The notes under the pieces were generated by a model. It ran no database searches, was not told the DNA's origin, and saw only the letters and a program-made list of their open reading frames with translations. The position numbers and the translations under genes are program-made. Below are positions 33,512 through 40,562 of a stretch of DNA of 40,562 nucleotides, piece by piece. Each line of letters starts with the position of its first letter. Position 1 is the stretch's first letter. The DNA comes from Acidobacteriota bacterium (GTDB taxonomy: Bacteria; Acidobacteriota; UBA890; WLXD01): positions 1 to 40,562 of the forward strand of contig JAJCXS010000097.1 of the NCBI GenBank assembly GCA_029263335.1, written 5' to 3'.

Positions 33512-36109
33512 ATGCGTGCACAAGAAGGCAAGCGATCGCTCGAAACGGAAAGCGCGGAGACCGACCGGCCGGGCGCCCGCATTCCCTCTCGCGAGTCGAT
33601 CGAACGCGAGCTCGACCTAGTCCATCGAGCCATCGACCACCACGCGATCGTGGCTACAACGGACCTACGCGGCAGGATCACCGAGGTCAACGACAAGTTC
33701 TGTGAGATCACCGGGTACTCGCGTGACGAGCTTCTCGGACAGAGCCACCGGATCATCAACTCCGGGCATCATCCCAAGTCGTTCTTCGCCGACATGTGGC
33801 GGACCATTGCCTCCGGGCAGGTGTGGACCGGCGAGATCTGCAACCGCGCCAAAGATGGTTCGTTGTATTGGGTTCAGTCAACAGTCGTTCCCGTCGCCAA
33901 CGAATCCGGGCAGCTCGACCGATACATCGCGTTACGCACCGACATCAGCTCTCGAATACAGGCCGAGGACAAGGCGCAACGACGGGCTCGCATGGCCGAG
34001 ATGCTGCAGAAAGTCTCCGAAATGGCCACCGAAACCGAGTCATTCGACGACGCCCTCAAGATGTGCCTCGATGCAGTCTGCACACTAACGGGTTGGCCCG
34101 TTGGCCACGTCTACATACCGGACGAGGCTGGTACGGAACTCGTCACTACGGGTATTTGGCACCTCGACGCAGGCGACCGGTACGAGCGCTTCCGGGTCGT
34201 CACGAAGCAAACAGCGTTCGCGCGCGAGGAGGGCCTTCCGGGTCGGATATGGGCAAGTGGCGATCCCGCCTGGATCGTCGACGTGTTCGACGATGGCAAC
34301 TTCCCTCGCGCCGACGTATGTCGCGAGATCGAGGTGCGCGGCGCGTTCGGCTTCCCCGTGAGCGTCCAGGGTAGGACCGTTGCTGTTCTCGAGTTCTTCA
34401 CAGCTGAACGCGCAACACGCGACGAGGAGTTACTCCGTTTCCTGGCGGTCCTGAGTGCCCAGCTCACGCGCGTGTTCGAACGCCAGCAGGCGGCCCGACA
34501 TCTGAAGTCCGCGAGGCGCGATGCCGAAGCCGCCAATCGCGCCAAGAGCGCTTTCCTGGCCAACATGAGCCACGAAATCCGCACGCCAATGAACGGCGTC
34601 CTCGGTATGGCGCAGGTCCTCCTCGATACGGACCTGACTGCGGAACAGCGCGAGGGTGTCGAAATCGTCCTCGCCTCCGGCGACGCCCTGCTGAGCATCC
34701 TCAACGACATACTGGATTTCTCCAAGCTCGAGGCAGGCAAGCTCGAGATCACCTCCACGCCTTTCGACCTGCCCCAGCTGATCAACCAGGTCGCCAAGCT
34801 CATGGCGCAGACGGCCAACGACAAGGGGCTCGAACTCCTCGTCCGCTATGCACCCGAGACTCCCCGCGCCTTTGTCGGCGATGGTGCCCGCATCCGCCAG
34901 GTGATGCTCAACCTGGTGGGCAACGCAATCAAGTTCACCGCCAGTGGCCATGTGCTGATCGAGGTCAGCGCCAGCCCCGACGAGTCCTCGCCCCCACGCA
35001 TCAGCGTAGCCGTGCACGACACCGGTATCGGATTGACCCCCGAACAGAGGGAACGCCTGTTCCAGCCGTTCGTACAGGCTGATGCGTCCACCACTCGTAA
35101 GTTCGGTGGAACCGGGCTGGGCCTGGCCATCTCGAAACAACTGGTCGGGCTGATGGGCGGCGAGATCGGCGTCGAGAGCGCGTTTGGCGAGGGAGCCGTG
35201 TTCCGCTTCGAAATCCCACTCGAGCCCACGCCGGCGATCACGGCGCAGCCGCTCGACATGGATCTCACCGGTTTGCGTGTACTGGTGGTCGACGACAACG
35301 AGATCAATCGCCATGTACTGAAGGAGCTGCTCACCTGCCACGACATTGCCGTCGACAACGTGGACAGCGGCGCCGAGGCCCTCGAGCGGCTGCAAGAGTC
35401 CGCGACCGCGGGCCGTCCGTACGATCTCGCCATCATCGACCACCAGATGCCCGAGATGGACGGCATGGCCCTTGGCCGAGCGATCCGGGCCGATGAACAG
35501 TTCACCGACACGGTGACGATCATGTTGACGTCGAGCGGGCTTGGATTCGCGGCCGATGAGTGCAAGAAGGCGGGCTTCGCCGAGTGGCTGACAAAGCCAG
35601 TCTTCGCCGACCGCCTGTTGGACACGATCGTGCGCTCACTGGCGTCCTCTGGGCGCGTGCGACCAGCTGCCCGGGTCGACGAGCCCGGCCAGGATGAGGT
35701 CACTACGGCCGCACCCACGGCAATCTGTCGCGTTCTGCTCGCCGAAGACCAGCCGGTGAACCAGCTCGTGGCCGCCAAGTTGCTGCGCAAGCAAGGGTGC
35801 GTTGTCGAGGTTGCCGGCGACGGACAGGAAGCTGTCGAGATGTGGTCGCGCGGCGGCTACGATTTGATCTTCATGGACTGCGAGATGCCCGTGCTCGACG
35901 GCTACGAGGCGGCCAAGGAAATCCGTCGCCGGGAAGCTGGAAGGGCGCACATTCCGATCATCGCGCTCACCGCGCACGCGCTCGAGGGAGCCCGGGAAGC
36001 ATGCCTGGAGGCAGGCATGGACGACCATCTCCCCAAGCCGGTCAAGCGCGCAGCTCTTGGCGCAGCGGTAGACCGCTGGCACGCACGAGACCTGGCCGCG
36101 ACGGCCTGA
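33512..36109 (+). CDS. Soluble PAS-GAF hybrid histidine kinase with two receiver domains
   Basis: This 865-residue protein has no transmembrane helix, so it senses cytoplasmic signals. Domain order by motif: PAS (about 30-145: [21 protein letters not shown] ... [11 protein letters not shown]), GAF (about 160-320: [20 protein letters not shown] ... [11 protein letters not shown]), HisKA with phospho-acceptor H354 in [10 protein letters not shown], and HATPase with N-box [10 protein letters not shown]1 HDTGIGL and G2 [10 protein letters not shown]. Two receivers follow: REC1 (about 590-710, D643 in [12 protein letters not shown]) and REC2 (about 745-860, D789 in [13 protein letters not shown]). 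No Hpt or DNA-binding output is encoded here, so phosphorelay partners must lie elsewhere. The start ATG has a weak Shine-Dalgarno. It ends 6 bp from the convergent M28 gene. Location after the sulfotransferase/exporter cassette may be coincidental. Confidence 0.95.
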   Translation: MRAQEGKRSLETESAETDRPGARIPSRESIERELDLVHRAIDHHAIVATTDLRGRITEVNDKFCEITGYSRDELLGQSHRIINSGHHPKSFFADMWRTIASGQVWTGEICNRAKDGSLYWVQSTVVPVANESGQLDRYIALRTDISSRIQAEDKAQRRARMAEMLQKVSEMATETESFDDALKMCLDAVCTLTGWPVGHVYIPDEAGTELVTTGIWHLDAGDRYERFRVVTKQTAFAREEGLPGRIWASGDPAWIVDVFDDGNFPRADVCREIEVRGAFGFPVSVQGRTVAVLEFFTAERATRDEELLRFLAVLSAQLTRVFERQQAARHLKSARRDAEAANRAKSAFLANMSHEIRTPMNGVLGMAQVLLDTDLTAEQREGVEIVLASGDALLSILNDILDFSKLEAGKLEITSTPFDLPQLINQVAKLMAQTANDKGLELLVRYAPETPRAFVGDGARIRQVMLNLVGNAIKFTASGHVLIEVSASPDESSPPRISVAVHDTGIGLTPEQRERLFQPFVQADASTTRKFGGTGLGLAISKQLVGLMGGEIGVESAFGEGAVFRFEIPLEPTPAITAQPLDMDLTGLRVLVVDDNEINRHVLKELLTCHDIAVDNVDSGAEALERLQESATAGRPYDLAIIDHQMPEMDGMALGRAIRADEQFTDTVTIMLTSSGLGFAADECKKAGFAEWLTKPVFADRLLDTIVRSLASSGRVRPAARVDEPGQDEVTTAAPTAICRVLLAEDQPVNQLVAAKLLRKQGCVVEVAGDGQEAVEMWSRGGYDLIFMDCEMPVLDGYEAAKEIRRREAGRAHIPIIALTAHALEGAREACLEAGMDDHLPKPVKRAALGAAVDRWHARDLAATA

Positions 36110-36115
36110 GTCGGC

Positions 36116-37804
36116 CTACCGCGTGTCCCCGTCCGCCGCCCGACTGGCATCCCGCGTTGCTCGAAACTCCGTTCCCTCGTTCCAATTGGGCCAGTCGGAC
36201 GCTGTGGCTGCAGCCTCTCCGACCAAGTAGTACAGCTGGACATCAGCGACGGCACCGCTGAGGTCCCAGGTCGAATCGAACTCGTCGGTCGGCATGTGGT
36301 AACGCTCGGCGAGGTACTGGTCGTTCTTCGCCTGACCCCACTCCGCGCCGTGCTCTACATGGTCGATCCCCGCCGCCGGGTAGATCATCGGCACACCTTC
36401 CTTGGCGAGTTCGAAGTGATCCGAGCGGTAGTAGTAACCCTTCTCAGGCTCCGGGTCGGGATCGATGCGTCGACCTTGACCCGCCGCAGCTGCTTCCAGC
36501 ACCCAGTCCAGCTCGGACAGGCCGTAGCCGGTAACGACGAGCTCGCGGGTCGGTCCGAAATTGCTGAGGCCGTCCATGTTGAGCCCTGCCACGGTCTGCG
36601 CGAGCGGGAAGACCGGGTTGGCGGCGTAATGCGCCGAGCCAAGAAGACCCTGCTCTTCTGCCGTCACCGCTAGGAAGACGATCGAACGCCGTGGCCGTTC
36701 CGGCAGAGTGGCAAACGCCTCAGCCAGCTCCAGCAGCGCCGCGGTCCCGGACGCGTTGTCGAGCGCGCCGTTGTAGATGCCGTCTTCCCCTGCGGCGACG
36801 AGCTCCGGGTCGGTGCCGAAGTGGTCCCAATGAGCCATGTAGATGAAGTACTCATCTGCGGCCTCGGTGCCCGGAAGCAGGCCGATCACGTTCTTGGAGT
36901 CCGAGAAACGCAATGTGTTGTCAACGGAGGTCGTCAACGACAGTCCCATGTCGACCGCGCGAAAGTCTGCCGTGGCAGCGAGAGTGTGCAGGGCGGCGAA
37001 GTCCATCCCCGCGCGTTCGAACAGCTCGAGTGTCATGGCCTCGCTGATCCACGCTTCGATCGCCAGGTGGTCGGCGTTCCCGTCGGCGCTCTGGAGGTTG
37101 AACTGAGGACCTGTCCAGCTGTTGCGGACGGTGTCCCACCCGTAGGCGGCGGGAGCCGTCTGATGGATGATCAGCGCCGCCGCGGCGCCCTGGCGAGCCG
37201 CTTCCTCGTACTTGTAGGTCCAGCGTCCGTAGTACGTCATGGCGTTGCCCGTGAACAGCTCGGGATCCTGGGTCGCGTAGCCCGGATCGTTCACCAGGAT
37301 CAACACGGTCTTGCCGGTGACATCGGCGCCCGCGTAGTCGTCACGACCGTACTCGGGCGCGACGATACCGTAGCCGACGAACACCATGTCACTGTCCTCC
37401 ACCCCCGCCTGCTCCACGACGCGAGTGGTCCAGGTGACGAAGTCGTCGGCGTATGTGAAGGCCATTGGGTCGCCGACGCCCGAGACCACGAGGCTGGCGC
37501 CAGAATCGGCGGTGATATCGACCAGCGGAACATCCTGGAAGTAGCTGTCCCCGTTGCCGGGCTCCAGCCCCAGCCGCTGGAACTCGGCCTCGATATAGTT
37601 CGTTGTGAGCACCTCGCCCGGCGACGACGGTCCGCGTCCGCCGAACTCGTCCGACGCCAGCGTCCCGAGATGCTCGGCAATCTCGGCCTCGGTGATCGAG
37701 TCCATGCCACCACCCTCGCGGCCGTTTCCTGCAGGCGCGGGAGTGCCGTCGCAAGCGCCCAGCATCAGCAACGAACCAACGGCCAGGGCGAACAGTTTCT
37801 TCAT
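36116..37804 (-). CDS. M28 zinc peptidase lipoprotein with PA-domain insert
   Basis: This 562-residue protein starts at 37804 (GAGG five bases upstream); an in-frame ATG far upstream (37942) would extend into the M2 gene and lacks support. The signal peptide ends in a lipobox (MLGACDG), so the protein is lipid-anchored. After a low-complexity Gly/Pro spacer comes the M28 fold: MAHWDHFG (zinc ligand H325), GALDNASGTAALLEL (Asp ligand), VTAEEQGLLGS (catalytic Glu/Glu), then LNMDGLSNFG and YYRSDHFELAKEGVP. A PA-type insert (about 120-290, MVFVGYGIVAPEYGRDDY and KTVLILVNDPG) sits before the second half of the catalytic site. Probably an aminopeptidase on the cell surface or in the periplasm. It faces the divergent M2 peptidase (85-bp gap) and is convergent with the histidine kinase. 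Confidence 0.94.
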   Translation of the reverse strand: MKKLFALAVGSLLMLGACDGTPAPAGNGREGGGMDSITEAEIAEHLGTLASDEFGGRGPSSPGEVLTTNYIEAEFQRLGLEPGNGDSYFQDVPLVDITADSGASLVVSGVGDPMAFTYADDFVTWTTRVVEQAGVEDSDMVFVGYGIVAPEYGRDDYAGADVTGKTVLILVNDPGYATQDPELFTGNAMTYYGRWTYKYEEAARQGAAAALIIHQTAPAAYGWDTVRNSWTGPQFNLQSADGNADHLAIEAWISEAMTLELFERAGMDFAALHTLAATADFRAVDMGLSLTTSVDNTLRFSDSKNVIGLLPGTEAADEYFIYMAHWDHFGTDPELVAAGEDGIYNGALDNASGTAALLELAEAFATLPERPRRSIVFLAVTAEEQGLLGSAHYAANPVFPLAQTVAGLNMDGLSNFGPTRELVVTGYGLSELDWVLEAAAAGQGRRIDPDPEPEKGYYYRSDHFELAKEGVPMIYPAAGIDHVEHGAEWGQAKNDQYLAERYHMPTDEFDSTWDLSGAVADVQLYYLVGEAAATASDWPNWNEGTEFRATRDASRAADGDTR

Positions 37805-37889
37805 TAGATCCTCGATGTTCTCCGACGGTGAGCGAATGCCTGCAACAGGGTATCCTGACGGCACGCGATGACTGGACCAAGGAGCCCTG

Positions 37890-39689
37890 ATGAAGATCCG
37901 CACCGCCCTTGTCTGTACCGCCACGCTCCTCCTGCTCGGCACCGCTTCGGCTCAAGCGCCGGCACCGCATTCCGACGATCCCGACGCATTCGTCGCGGCG
38001 GCAGAGGCAGAGCTCGACGCGCTCTTGCGAGCGCAGGCGAACGCCGACTGGATCGCCGCGAATTTCATCACCTACGACTCCCAGAAAATAGCGGCGGCCG
38101 CGCAGGAGCTGATCACCGCCAAGGCCATCGAGCTAGCTAAGGGCGCGGCCCGCTTCGACGGTATGGATGTATCGCCGGCCACCGCCCGCAAGCTCGAGTT
38201 CCTCAAACTCGCGCTCCCGGTGCCGGCCCCCGAGGACACCGCGCTGATCGCCGAGCTGGCTGCGAAATCGAACTCCCTCACCGGCGCCTACGGCAGCCAC
38301 CAGTACTGCAATGAGGACGGCGAATGCCTGGCCGAGCCGGAAATGGTCAACGTCATGGCCACCAGCAGAGACCCCGGCGAACTACTCGAAATATGGAAGG
38401 GCTGGCGCGAAATGGGCCCGCCGATGCGTGAGGACTACGTTCGCGTCATGGAGATTGCCAACGCCGGCGCAAAGGAACTCGGGTTCGACGACCTCGGCGG
38501 CATGTGGCGCTCGAACTACGACATGGAACCGGATGCCTTCGCGGCCGAGGCCGAGCGACTGCTGACCCAGATTCAGCCTCTGTACCAGGCCCTCCAGTGT
38601 CATGTGCGCGCCAAGCTGAACGAGTTCTACGGCTCGAGCGTCGTGCCCGTGGATGGTCCGATTCCGGCTCACTTGCTCGGCAACATGTGGGCTCAGAGCT
38701 GGCTCAATGTCTCCGACCTGGTCGCCCCCGAGAGCTCGGGGCCGGCCTACGATCTAGGCACCAGCTTGCGCGCTGCGGGATCTGATTCTCGCGACATGGT
38801 GCGAACCGGAGAGACGTTCTTCACGTCGCTCGGCTTCGATCCGCTGCCCGAAACGTTCTGGGAGCGTTCGCTGTTTACCAAGCCCCGCGATCGTGATGTG
38901 GTCTGCCACGCCAGTGCCTGGGACATGGGAGACGGCGAAGACTACCGCATCAAGATGTGTATCGAGCCGACCGCCGAGATGTTCGAGACGATCCACCATG
39001 AGCTCGGGCACAACTTCTACCAGCGCGCCTACCGCGACCAGCCGCCGCTGTTCCGCGGCGGCGCCAACCCCGGCTTCCACGAGGCCATCGGCGACGCCAT
39101 TTCCTTGTCAATCACACCCGACTATCTCGCCCAGATCGGACTGATGGACAGCGTCCCCGAGGAGTCCGACGACGTCGGGCTGCTGCTGGACATGGCACTG
39201 GACCGGGTCGCCGCCCTACCCTGGACCTACCTGGTGGACCAGTGGCGCTGGGGCATCTCCAGTGGAGCCACGCCTCCTGAGTCGATGAACGAATCCTGGT
39301 GGGAGCTGCGCGAAAAGTACCAGGGGGTAGGCCCCCCAGAGGCACGCGGTGACTCGTTCTTCGACCCGGGCGCCAAATACCATGTGCCCGCGATGGTGTC
39401 CTACACGCGATACTTCATCGCCCGCATCCTGCAGTTCCAGTTCTACCGGGCACTGTGCGACGCCGCCGGCTACGAAGGCCCCTTGCACCGCTGTTCATTC
39501 TTCGGCAGCGAGGAAGCCGGTGCGCGGCTCAACGCCATGCTCGAAATGGGATCCAGCCGCCCGTGGCCGGATGCGCTGGAGAGCCTGACCGGCACCCGGA
39601 CGATGGATGCCACGGCGATCAACGACTACTTCGCCCCGCTCCAGGTCTGGCTCGACGAACAGAACGCCGAGCGCCTGTGCGGCTGGTAG
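37890..39689 (+). CDS. Secreted M2 peptidase (ACE-like peptidyl-dipeptidase)
   Basis: This 599-residue protein is close to the usual length of bacterial M2 enzymes. AAGGAG lies five bases before the ATG, and a signal peptide runs to about residue 21 (LLLLGTASA). The zinc site is IHHELGHNFYQ (H370, E371, H374) with the third ligand E398 in GFHEAIGDA, a 24-residue spacing typical of gluzincins. Other ACE features are FFTSLGFDPLPETFWERSLFTKP, VCHASAWDMGD, HYQ-like NFYQRAYRDQPPLFRGGANPGFHE, and the C-terminal KWDPAARG-equivalent MLEMGSSRPWPDALESLTG. The family removes C-terminal dipeptides from oligopeptides in the periplasm, which fits the other exported peptidases of this region. Its gene is divergent from the M28 lipoprotein gene, with 85 bp between start codons. 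Confidence 0.96.
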   Translation: MKIRTALVCTATLLLLGTASAQAPAPHSDDPDAFVAAAEAELDALLRAQANADWIAANFITYDSQKIAAAAQELITAKAIELAKGAARFDGMDVSPATARKLEFLKLALPVPAPEDTALIAELAAKSNSLTGAYGSHQYCNEDGECLAEPEMVNVMATSRDPGELLEIWKGWREMGPPMREDYVRVMEIANAGAKELGFDDLGGMWRSNYDMEPDAFAAEAERLLTQIQPLYQALQCHVRAKLNEFYGSSVVPVDGPIPAHLLGNMWAQSWLNVSDLVAPESSGPAYDLGTSLRAAGSDSRDMVRTGETFFTSLGFDPLPETFWERSLFTKPRDRDVVCHASAWDMGDGEDYRIKMCIEPTAEMFETIHHELGHNFYQRAYRDQPPLFRGGANPGFHEAIGDAISLSITPDYLAQIGLMDSVPEESDDVGLLLDMALDRVAALPWTYLVDQWRWGISSGATPPESMNESWWELREKYQGVGPPEARGDSFFDPGAKYHVPAMVSYTRYFIARILQFQFYRALCDAAGYEGPLHRCSFFGSEEAGARLNAMLEMGSSRPWPDALESLTGTRTMDATAINDYFAPLQVWLDEQNAERLCGW

Positions 39690-39814
39690 CCCGGGGACCC
39701 GCTCGTTGAACGTTCGGGGCTGACCTGTGATGGCGTCGCCCAATACCCCGGCCGGCTAGATCTTCGCCTCGGGGCTCGGAGTCTGCATCTCCTCGCGCTT
39801 GATATACGAGGACG

Positions 39815-39832
39815 TTCGTAGTTACCTACGAA
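39815..39832. repeat. Perfect 7-bp inverted repeat with 4-nt loop
   Basis: TTCGTAG (39815-39821) and CTACGAA (39826-39832) pair perfectly around TTAC. It lies in the 198-bp gap between the M2 peptidase and the next gene, 55 bases before its ATG, and is not followed by a run of T, so it is not a standard intrinsic terminator. An operator or a 5'-UTR hairpin is possible. The rest of this gap shows only short GC palindromes (e.g. GAACGTTC at 39708-39715) and no small gene. Confidence 0.4.
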
Positions 39833-39887
39833 GACCATCGTACGTGCGTCTGTAAGAGCCTTCCGCCAATTCCCCAGACAAGCAGCC

Positions 39888-40562
39888 ATGAGTACACCGA
39901 GAACTTTTCCGATCTTCACCGCGACGCCGGCTCGCCCGCCAGCCCCTCGCAGCCCCCGTGTCCTGGCCCTCGGCATGCTCCTTGTGCTCGGCATCGCCGG
40001 TGGCGCCGCCGGCCAGGAACACCCCGTGCCTCCCCTGCCCCATGACGCGCCGGTCATGCTGGTCGGAGACCCTGGATTCAGGCCCGAGCGGCTGGAACCC
40101 TTCACGGCCACGTTCGCGATGGGGCCGATGGGCAAATCGGGTCCGATGGCGTTCGGTGAGCGTGTGGATGCCCGCGCGCATCAGACCCTGTCACTGGAAC
40201 GAACCACGCGGGACGGCCGGGCAGTGCTCATCCGGCATTTCACCACTCGCCGGCCGGATGGTGCACAGATGGGAACTGGGCAGATCACACTCGACGCCGA
40301 GACGCTGCTGCCGCTCGCTTCACAGATCACTCAGGGCGGCACGACCCGATCCTTCGACTACGACTGGACGGCGTTCGTGGTGACTCAGTCTCCTGCTCCG
40401 GCCGATGATTCGATCCCGGCTCGGGAGCTCACCGACCTGCGCGTGTTGGAGGCCGGAGTCCATGACATCTGGATGGCCGCCCTGCCACTGCGCGAAGGAT
40501 TCTCCGCACGCATCCCGGTGATGATGGCCGGCGGCGGCGGCAAGTATTGGGCGGTTCCTCGT
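39888..40562 (+). CDS. Secreted protein of unknown function (3' end outside the window)
   Basis: 225 codons read from ATG 39888 to the last base without a stop. A proline-rich n-region precedes a signal segment (VLALGMLLVLGIAGGAAGQ, about residues 25-43), and the mature part begins EHPVPPLPHDAPVML. The visible segment is beta-rich (HQTLSLERTTRDGRAVLIRH, LIRHFTTRRPDGAQMGTGQITLDAETLLPLASQI, RSFDYDWTAF), reminiscent of periplasmic lipid-binding or DUF3108/DUF6134-like barrels, but no diagnostic motif was recognised. An internal ATG at residue 30 could be the true start. The Shine-Dalgarno is weak. I do not assign a function. Confidence 0.7.
   Translation, partial: MSTPRTFPIFTATPARPPAPRSPRVLALGMLLVLGIAGGAAGQEHPVPPLPHDAPVMLVGDPGFRPERLEPFTATFAMGPMGKSGPMAFGERVDARAHQTLSLERTTRDGRAVLIRHFTTRRPDGAQMGTGQITLDAETLLPLASQITQGGTTRSFDYDWTAFVVTQSPAPADDSIPARELTDLRVLEAGVHDIWMAALPLREGFSARIPVMMAGGGGKYWAVPR

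Noticed and set aside
39706-39780. Short repeats around TCGGGGCT in the 3' gap after the M2 gene
   Set aside because: Eight-base matches in GC-rich DNA are likely by chance, with no stem followed by T residues to suggest a terminator.
1-40562. CRISPR arrays, tRNA/rRNA genes, transposases, integrases, att sites
   Set aside because: None was recognised: no regularly spaced repeats, no cloverleaf-like sequence noticed, and no transposase or recombinase motifs in any supported gene.

Overview
The window is high-GC chromosomal DNA, gene-dense on both strands, with no rRNA, tRNA, phage, insertion-sequence or CRISPR signal. It looks like a free-living, secretion- and peptidase-rich Gram-negative bacterium. 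Twin-arginine and lipoprotein signals, yaaA, a bacterial M2 (ACE-like) dipeptidase, a sortilin/BNR propeller protein, a choice-of-anchor-type lipoprotein, PQQ-propeller and penicillin-acylase proteins, and a MacB/FtsX-type permease of the ATPase-less 'ADOP' kind fit an aquatic or soil gammaproteobacterium (Woeseia/Wenzhouxiangella-like) or an acidobacterium. The sequence alone does not decide between them.

Layout. (1) 1-8158, minus strand: a six-gene, mostly overlapping operon transcribed as DUF4159 -> membrane vWA/GATase-like protein -> caspase-like (C13-type) protein with a substituted nucleophile -> TPR protein with an HEXXH peptidase domain -> second DUF4159 -> MoxR AAA+ ATPase (cut by the window edge). 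(2) 8405-9262 plus: fatty-acid desaturase with its own promoter candidate. (3) 9322-12240 minus: a DUF885-like secreted protein followed by a TAT-less, cytoplasmic reductive-dehalogenase-like protein. (4) 12518-15022 plus: ADOP permease, overlapping tail-to-tail with (5) 15013-18611 minus: yaaA -> TAT-exported class V aminotransferase -> six-hairpin glycosidase-like protein. (6) 18724-21777 plus: large BNR/sortilin propeller protein, whose upstream region holds a palindrome wrapped around a TATAAT box. (7) 21799-22296 minus lipoprotein and 22436-23899 plus PQQ propeller protein, divergent. (8) 23926-26858 minus: multi-pass membrane M28 peptidase -> GNAT acetyltransferase. (9) 27024-33360 plus: penicillin acylase-family lipoprotein -> sulfotransferase -> glycosyltransferase-like/sulfotransferase fusion -> ABC exporter, a tightly packed cassette that looks like synthesis and export of a sulfated product. 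(10) 33512-36109 plus: soluble PAS-GAF hybrid histidine kinase with two receiver domains. (11) 36116-37804 minus M28 lipoprotein peptidase, divergent from 37890-39689 plus M2 peptidase. (12) 39888-end plus: start of a secreted protein of unknown function.

Most of the proteins are exported, and many are peptidases or hydrolases (M28 twice, M2, TPR/gluzincin, DUF885-like, penicillin acylase). This suggests peptide scavenging and envelope work. The two most unusual assemblies are the MoxR/vWA/DUF4159 operon with its pseudo-caspase, and the acylase/double-sulfotransferase/ABC-exporter cassette. Start sites were chosen from signal peptides, Shine-Dalgarno spacing and stop/start overlaps. Functions rest on motifs read by eye, not on database searches.
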